From positions 15,705,501-15,769,500 of the forward strand of contig NC_046680.1 in assembly GCF_009870125.1 (NCBI RefSeq): a stretch of DNA of 64,000 nucleotides. The letters are read 5' to 3'. Source of the DNA: Drosophila pseudoobscura (lineage: Eukaryota > Arthropoda > Insecta > Diptera > Drosophilidae). Made by a program: the position numbers and the translations under genes. The notes beneath the pieces are model-generated. The model saw only the letters and a program-made list of their open reading frames with translations. It searched no databases and was not told where the DNA came from. Shown here in pieces: positions 58,001 to 64,000 of the stretch. The first letter of the stretch is position 1. Each line of letters starts with the position of its first letter.

Positions 58001-61000
58001 ACTTTGACTTTGGAACAGCCGAACAAATCTATTTCGCCGCGTATTGACTCTAGTAATGGCCCTCGGAATTTCCGCTCTCGGCCCCGAAAAACAAAAACAA
58101 CAAAATCAAAAATAGAACGAAAAGGAAAAGGAAAATACTCGCAGCGAAGGGCTCCGCCTTGGAGGACGGATGAAAAGTGCCGCTTGCGTTCATTATTTAT
58201 GCATAAATTCAAGAGGCAGCGATCTGTTTGATTCGCAGCATAGCCCAAATAATTCCCGACATTGCTTTATTGACGGACACTTGATTCCGGTTATTCCGCA
58301 AGAAAACAAATCACATTTCGTTTGAAAATCCCCCCCCCCCCCCCCCACCCCATTTGTTTGCATTCAATTTGGTTTGTTTTGTTTGAATTTTCTTGTATTC
58401 TGTTCGTTCACACAATTATATTTTGTATTGACTGCCTGGTTTTTGAGTTAATTAATTTTTGGTTCTATTGAAAATATGCCAACTATTGTCGAATCGAAAC
58501 TAATGAAAATCGTTATTTTTTTTGTCCAACGTTCAACGTGCTCGCAGATTCTTCGGTAAAATCTTCAAGTGGTCGAAGAAATCGTAAGTTCTTCGGGTGG
58601 AGGGGGCCACGAGGTGGTTCCCTTAGCCCCCGGGCCGGCGGCAGCATGGCGTCTTACGGCGGCGTGCTCAAGGACTACAGCCACAGCAGCTTGAACGAGG
58701 CTTTCAAGTCCCAGAATAGTGTCAACTTTAAGTTAATTAAAACAGGTGAGCAAAGCCAATCTATTGTGTGGGTACGACATAGTCGTACAAGTTTGTGTTT
58801 CCCCCTAGACAAGTCATATCCAATTCGCGTTGCCAGTGACATTCATGCCACAGGAGACGACACGCCATGCCGCAGCCTGACACGCACAGCAGGTGGGGCG
58901 AGAATCAAGCGTGTAGTGCCCTTGGGCCAAGGGAGGGAACGGCGGGAACGGCGGGAACGGCGGGAACGTAACCGGGGATAGGTTTCAGCTGAAAGAGCAT
59001 GCGAGGCAATTTTTCGACAAGAATATAAAACAATTTATGTGGGAGCATTTAATTTGATAAGTTTTCCGTCGGCTGTTGTAGCTTTTATGGCTTATTGATT
59101 CCCATTGCCAATTGTCTTTGTCTTTGGGTTTGTCTTGCCTTCTGATGCCATCTGATGGAGACATAAATCTGTGCGGCTCCTGCAAGCACTCGCACGTGTT
59201 TCCCCACAACTACAGGCTACAACTAAAGCCTCGTAAATTCAAGCTCCTATCTTGGATCTTGTTTGCACACAAGAACACACACCTACTCGAACCATGTGAC
59301 CCGTTGGACTATCTCCGGCACAGATGCAACTTTTTGGCATTACTTTGACTTTGAATAACGGTGTTGTCACAGAAAGTTTTCCCTAGGGGGTACCCCCCTC
59401 TCCCGCCGCTAGCATTGCTCAACAATGTTTGGGGATGGTTATTACAAGTTTGTAATAGAATTTTGGATCCATTATGAGTTCAAAGTCAAGCATTCGGGTA
59501 GAAAAGAAAATATTGATTAAAGCGTAGTTAAGATTCTCATATTTGATGAGAAATTCCAAATTTCCCCGACAGCCTGTTGCCCAAGGGACGAATCATGTAT
59601 CGAAAGTCAACAAAAACGCTTGGCCAGTAAACTGACAAGTTGAGGAGTTAAAAGGCAAGTCTGAGTGGAATGACATATTTATACAGGAGCAATCGTAAAT
59701 ATGATGGATTATCCAACCTTTATGGAGAGTCTTGCTCTGGCATTTTCCCACCTTATAAGCTTTCCTTGGCAGACTCCACCACCACCACAGGAAGTGCTTA
59801 GCTGGAAATGCGAGGTGAAGCAGTTCTCACATCTCAGGGCAAACGTTTTGAGCCGTCGTTCAGGAGGAAGACCCCCTTTCCTTCCGAGCCCCCTCTTTTA
59901 CTGCTTTTCATCTCTAATGCATTTTTTTTTTGTTTCCGGGCCATAAAGCATGTCGATTTCAGCTAAAATGTTTGGAATGCTTCCCGGCACGGCTTTCAGA
60001 AAATTTAACCTAGTGCTGAGGAATGCCTGAAATTGAATAAAACTATATTATTTTTCATTGCAGTATCCGATTTCACCGAAACGCTTTCCCAACTGTATGA
60101 GGAACACGCAACTGCCCTACAAACTTTAGTGTCCAATTATCGCAAAAAGAATGTTGAGCTGCGCAAAGAAAGGTAAGTTTGGCTCAAAAATTGTCCAATT
60201 ATTTTGATGGCAACCGAGGAGTGGGGTGCAGACCCGCCTGCCACTTGGCCATATTTCAGGCATGGGAATCATTCCTGCAGGAGGCCGAGACCGATTCGCA
60301 GGCCTGCAACGATGTGGCCAGTGTCCTCTCCCGACAGGTAAGTGCTTGTTTGGATGGAAAGGAAAGGGTCTACATGCCGGGCACTCAGCCTCCAGAGTTA
60401 ATGGCAAAATCGTGTCTTTGTGACATATTCAGTTACCTTGGTCCAAAATAGACCACAGCCGCTCCACCAGAAATGCATTCAAGCCTATTTATTTTAAGGA
60501 ATAATACCGTTTATTGATTGAAATTCGTCACTGAGAGATCCAGGAAACGCTTTTAGTTGTTCATTCAGTTTACATATGTAAATTTATTATAAATCACATC
60601 TAAATGCTAATTGGTTTATTCGGTACATGGAATATTGTGATAACTAAATTCATATATGAATGCTGCATCGATCCGTTGAGCCAACCATTGGGCAGACAAA
60701 GGTCATCATTAAAACCAGACTCTAATTATGCCTAATTAGGGGGCGTACCCGCCGAGGGACCTTGGGAAAAGACATGTGTAATTGGAGTGCCGAATAATGT
60801 TAATTTTTCCCATTGTTTGCTTTGTTTTCGCGCTCGTGGGATGTTTTTATGCTGTTTGGCTTATGCATTTTATATTAATTTTCCGCGATGGTTTACATAC
60901 ATACATAAAAAGCGAAAGCACGGGCTTGTACATCCTCACATTCACGTTCAAATTTACGTTCTTAATTTTCTTACCAAACCCTGCAGGTGTCGCGACCAAT

Positions 61001-62525
61001 GTTGGACAAGTCCTTTCATCGCAAAGTTCAAAGCCGTAAAATATTTACACACAGGGAGTCTTTTGAGACTATTATCGCAAAGACTGAAGAGAAGCTGTCA
61101 AAGGTGAGTGAATGGGTTATTTTGCTAATTAGGAGATTGGCGTTGTGTGCGCCTAGTCCTGGGAAAAATCATTGCCTGCCAGATTTGGGCCTTTTCAAAG
61201 ACCTCGTAATGCGTTTTGTCTGCAATCCGTTTAGCCATAAATTCTTGTTTGAGGTGTGTCCCAGCCCAGTTTGATTTTCCCTTTTAGTGCCGGATGGACT
61301 ACAAGCAGTGCCACATGGCCCATCGACAGAACCCCAGCCAGCACTCGCTCACCGAATACATCGACGCACACAATGCGTACGTGCAGCAGCTGCATGCCAC
61401 GAATGGAATGCTTGAGGCCTACCACTGCGACACTCTGCCACACCTGATGCAGGAGCTGGAGGAGATACACAATGACCTGTCCGGCATTGTTTCCGATTCG
61501 CTGTTTCAGGGAGCCGATGTAATTGCCAGCAAGGTGAGTGTGAGTGCGACTGCCAGAGGGGGCAGCTGGGGGTGAAGTGATTTATAACTGCAGCAGGTGG
61601 CTGCTGGTGATGCAGTTGCTAGGGACGGTGCTGATAATTGTGCCTGGCACCTGGAATTAAGGCTAAATATTGTGACGACTTTTGTTTCCTGGGGCATAAT
61701 TTGTGCACGATTATAATAATTACCCTCGGTCGCAATTTGCCACAGTAATTTGCTTAATGGTTAGAGCTGCGCAGGGCAGCGTCGGACAGAGGCCACATCC
61801 ACATAAGCTCCTGCGTAAGTTGCGTGTGGGGAGTCGTAGTTGTTTGGGGTCTACCACTGTCATACTTGTCATAATCACATGTTTTTCTGTTACCGCTACT
61901 ATGCGCCCAGGCTAGCGACCAGGCCAAGCGCTACATCAGCCTGACCAACCAGTGCAGTGCGGTCTCGCCGCCACAGGATCTGGCCAACTTTGTGCGCCTC
62001 CTGGCCCAGCCATCGCAGGCCCAGAAGGTTCCTCGGCGGCCCTTTGCTCCACCCCAAGGCGAGCCAGGCGAGGAGATGGGCGACCATAATGTGAGTAGAA
62101 TGCGAGAAACTTGTCTGCGGCATGCGGCTGAATGGGCGAGAGTGTGTGTTACAGGAGATGACCCCCAACTTGCGGAACGAGCTCGTCTTTGACCGCCACT
62201 CCACACTGTCGCAGCGCTCGGCCCTGGAGTCACTGAAGCGTGAGGCCATAGAATTGGAATTGCAGATACGTCAGCTGCAGGTGAGCCCAGCACTAAGACG
62301 ATTTTCACGTCCCCGCAGATAGATAGATGTGTGGCTAATGTGTGTGTTTATATTGGTTGCTCATCATTTGCGCGGCAGGACGCCATCGATGCACTGAATC
62401 GGACACAGACGCGTGGCATTGAGGGGCAGCTGTACAACAAGGTCAACGAGCTGCAGGAGGATTTGTCCATGAAGAAGTTTGACTTGCGCGCCAAGCAAAT
62501 CCATTTGGCGGCCATACGGGCTCAG
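55097..62525 (+). CDS. F-BAR domain protein with long disordered N-terminus (runs off the window)
   Basis: Exons 55097-56432, 58548-58745, 60064-60172, 60232-60337, 60987-61103, 61288-61533, 61911-62090, 62155-62280 and 62379-62525 fit in phase and give 855 residues so far. Residues 1-445 are low-complexity (Ala/Pro/Ser with many SP sites, Gly-rich at the end). Next come SLNEAFKSQNSVNFKLIK and an F-BAR domain: VSDFTETLSQLYEEHATALQ, AWESFLQEAETDSQACNDVA, FETIIAKTEEKLSKCRMDYK, and AHNAYVQQLHATNGMLEAYH. A coiled coil follows (ALESLKREAIELELQIRQLQ onward). F-BAR proteins bind and bend the plasma membrane and link it to actin. The layout recalls FES/FER and Nostrin, and fly Nostrin is one candidate, but SH2, SH3 or GAP domains would lie beyond the window. 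The large intron 56433-58547 shows nothing else. Confidence 0.8.
58330..58346. repeat. Poly(C) tract
   Basis: Seventeen C in a row followed by ACCCC, in an intron of the F-BAR gene. Length is likely to vary or to be misread. Confidence 0.85.
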
Positions 62526-63352
62526 GTGAGTAGACTGAGAGTAGCACCATCTACTGGGGGCAGATGTGAACAAAAAAAACTATATACAGTGGAGAAAATC
62601 AGAATGTAAGGGACTATACTGATCCTTTAGTTCATCTCGGTCTTTTTAAAACGCTGAAGTAGTAAAATGTCAAATGTCAAATGTAAGTTTACGAAAGCTA
62701 CAAAAGCTTTAAAGCTCCCTGGGAAAGCCTTTGACAACTTTACGAAAGCTCCTTTGGAAAAAGCTATCGTTTAACAGTCGGTTTCAATGATCTGGCAAGG
62801 CTGTCAACTGTCATTTTGATGAACCTGTTGCTCGACGCTTGTCCTTGGCGCTTGCACGCTTTTAAGTACAGATGAACTGGCGCTCGTATGTGGGTCAAAC
62901 AGCTGACTCTGAGACCCGCTGCGCATGTGACCAAACCAAGGCCCTCTCTGGCTCTCTTTTTGGCATTTTTTTTGGCTGTGTGGAGCAAGCAGCCTGGGTT
63001 GACTTTGTACTTCGCTTAGTCCTGCGGTAGATTAGCTTGTGTATGGTCAGTGCGGAGATGCGACAAACAAAAAACTCTGAATAGCGCGTTTTGTGTGTGA
63101 TTTCCCTGATATTCCTTCTATTATTCCAACTCTTCAGCAAACCCTCATTGTTTATGTGCAGTTGATTTTGTTGTTGATGGTGGGCGGGTGGAAAAGTCCA
63201 AGTCCCAGCCCAAGCCCAAGCAAGCGCAAACAACTCTAACCTCAACCTCAGAGTCCGTGTGCAAAACAGCTGTTCAAGGGCTCCAAAGAGCTCGAGAGAG
63301 CAGGTGCATGCGTGGCGTCGCCAGACCGTTGCTGGACGAGCCCGCTGCTGTT
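62526..63352. other. Intronic or intergenic spacer
   Basis: No exon was found. It begins with the strong donor CTCAG/GTGAGT of the last F-BAR exon seen and contains a small cluster of related AAAGCT words (62692-62766). Confidence 0.4.
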
Positions 63353-63391
63353 TATAAAAGTACCGTGCAGCACTCGCTCCGAGTCAGTCAC
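63353..63391 (+). promoter_or_regulatory. TATA plus initiator promoter
   Basis: TATAAAAG at 63353-63360 is followed by GAGTCAGTCA with a TCAGTC initiator whose A is at 63386, about 33 bases on. CTCGAGAGAGC-type GAGA words precede it (63290-63302). It is a convincing core promoter, inside or just after the F-BAR gene. Confidence 0.55.
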
Positions 63392-63474
63392 GTGCTTGCA
63401 TTCCGACGCATTCGATACGAGGGTCGCCGTCTCAGTTTTTCTACGTCGCTCGTACGAGTGATCCGTTCGACAAA

Positions 63475-63729
63475 TTAGCCGTAGCCGTAGCCGTAGCCGT
63501 AACGGTACACGTTCACGTACACGTACGGAGCCGTAGCCGTAGCCGTAGTCGTCGTCGTTATAGCCGTCGTAGTCGTAGTCGCAATCGTTGCGGTCGTCGC
63601 GCTGAGGTTTGATTGGCTGCCAATTGCAACGGGATAAGAATGCCAGGACTTCGCTTTAGTTAGCAAACAAAAAAACACAAAAACCAGACAAATTGAAACA
63701 AGAGTTGACCAGAAAGGCGTTGTCCTCAT
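63475..63729 (-). CDS. Doubtful small secreted Thr-rich, Tyr/Gly-repeat ORF
   Basis: An ATG at 63729 (minus) opens 84 codons: a signal-peptide-like start (MRTTPFWSTLVSICLVFVFF), a Thr/Ala-rich middle and a C-terminus of Tyr-Gly repeats. The repeats come from the CGTAGC hexamers, so the ORF may be a by-product of the plus-strand leader. A TATATA run (about 63775-63769) lies at a possible TATA distance. Not recognised. Confidence 0.2.
   Translation of the reverse strand: MRTTPFWSTLVSICLVFVFFCLLTKAKSWHSYPVAIGSQSNLSATTATIATTTTTAITTTTTATATAPYVYVNVYRYGYGYGYG
63477..63600. repeat. CGTAGC-type hexamer and trinucleotide repeat
   Basis: GTAGCC units repeat at 63480-63500, then variants with ACGTACACG and CGTAGTCGT follow up to about 63600. 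The array is in the leader of the 63.4 kb transcript candidate. Confidence 0.8.
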
Positions 63730-64000
63730 TGACAATTTTTGTAATTCCCAACAACAGACAATCTATATCTATATATCCATCATTTTAGAGCGCAAAGTCA
63801 GGCAGGCTTCTATAGGCGTGATTTCTTGAGGCGAGTTCTGTTTTGATAGCCCCAAAAATTTAATTGAATCAATTTCAGCGTAAGTAACCATCCATTGACC
63901 AATTGATCAATAGTAATGACACAACTAGTCGAGAGTCTATGTTAAATAATCTAGCTTTATTAACAAATCACGCATCCGCACCGTGCGCCCAAAGAATTCG

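Larger units (their letters stand above)
63386..63879 (+). other. Candidate first exon behind the 63.4 kb promoter
   Basis: The leader runs through CGTAGC-type hexamers and an A-rich stretch to a strong donor TTTCAGC/GTAAGT after 63879. No plausible coding start is present, so the protein would begin in a later exon outside the window. Confidence 0.4.

Noticed and set aside
60232-60337. Use of the acceptor TTTCAG just before GCATGGGAATC for the F-BAR exon
   Set aside because: It gives the wrong phase after the donor at 60172; the acceptor at 60231 restores the frame and reads PACHLAIFQAWESFLQ.
1-64000. tRNA, rRNA genes or CRISPR arrays
   Set aside because: No cloverleaf with A and B boxes, no rRNA sequence and no spaced direct repeats were noticed; this was a visual search, so small RNAs could be missed.

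Overview
The window is nuclear DNA of a Drosophila species. The genes have short introns with GT/AG borders, the protein sequences match well-known fly families (Gp210, Pms2, double parked/Cdt1, SRPK, Metchnikowin), and fly core-promoter motifs occur (Motif 1, DRE, TATA plus Inr). The order Pms2 - dup - SRPK - Metchnikowin fits, from memory, the 51F-52A part of D. melanogaster 2R (Muller element C). Dispersed repeat remnants resemble those of obscura-group flies, but the species cannot be fixed from the sequence alone.

Bases 1-28,100 are gene-dense and housekeeping-like. In order: the N-terminal two thirds of nucleoporin Gp210 (minus, runs off the left edge); an HSDL2-like short-chain dehydrogenase without its SCP2 domain (minus); mitochondrial intermediate peptidase (plus); a 52-residue TOM6-like membrane protein (minus); the GRWD1 ribosome-biogenesis WD40 protein (plus); mismatch-repair endonuclease Pms2 (minus); replication licensing factor Cdt1/double parked (minus); and SR-protein kinase SRPK (plus). 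The last intron of Pms2 is 4.6 kb and holds two complete sugar transporters in tandem on the opposite strand plus a decayed relic of a third.

Behind the SRPK stop codon the same reading frame stays open for 148 codons, then after one TGA followed by C for 72 more codons with coding-like codon use. This is the most unusual signal in the window and suggests stop-codon readthrough, a second cistron or an unseen splice form.

Bases 28,100-42,200 hold no gene I can support: a probable long SRPK 3' UTR, then AT-rich DNA with microsatellites and repeat relics. From about 42.2 kb to the right edge the DNA looks like one long plus-strand gene for an F-BAR protein: candidate non-coding first exons near 42.2-43.6 and 50.2-50.9 kb, a large first coding exon at 55 kb, and eight phase-matched exons to 62.5 kb. 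The antimicrobial peptide gene Metchnikowin (49.05 kb), with TATA box, kappaB and GATA sites, lies on the same strand inside what appears to be a 5' UTR intron of that gene. A TATA/Inr promoter with a hexamer-repeat leader at 63.4 kb may be another promoter of the same gene or the start of the next one.
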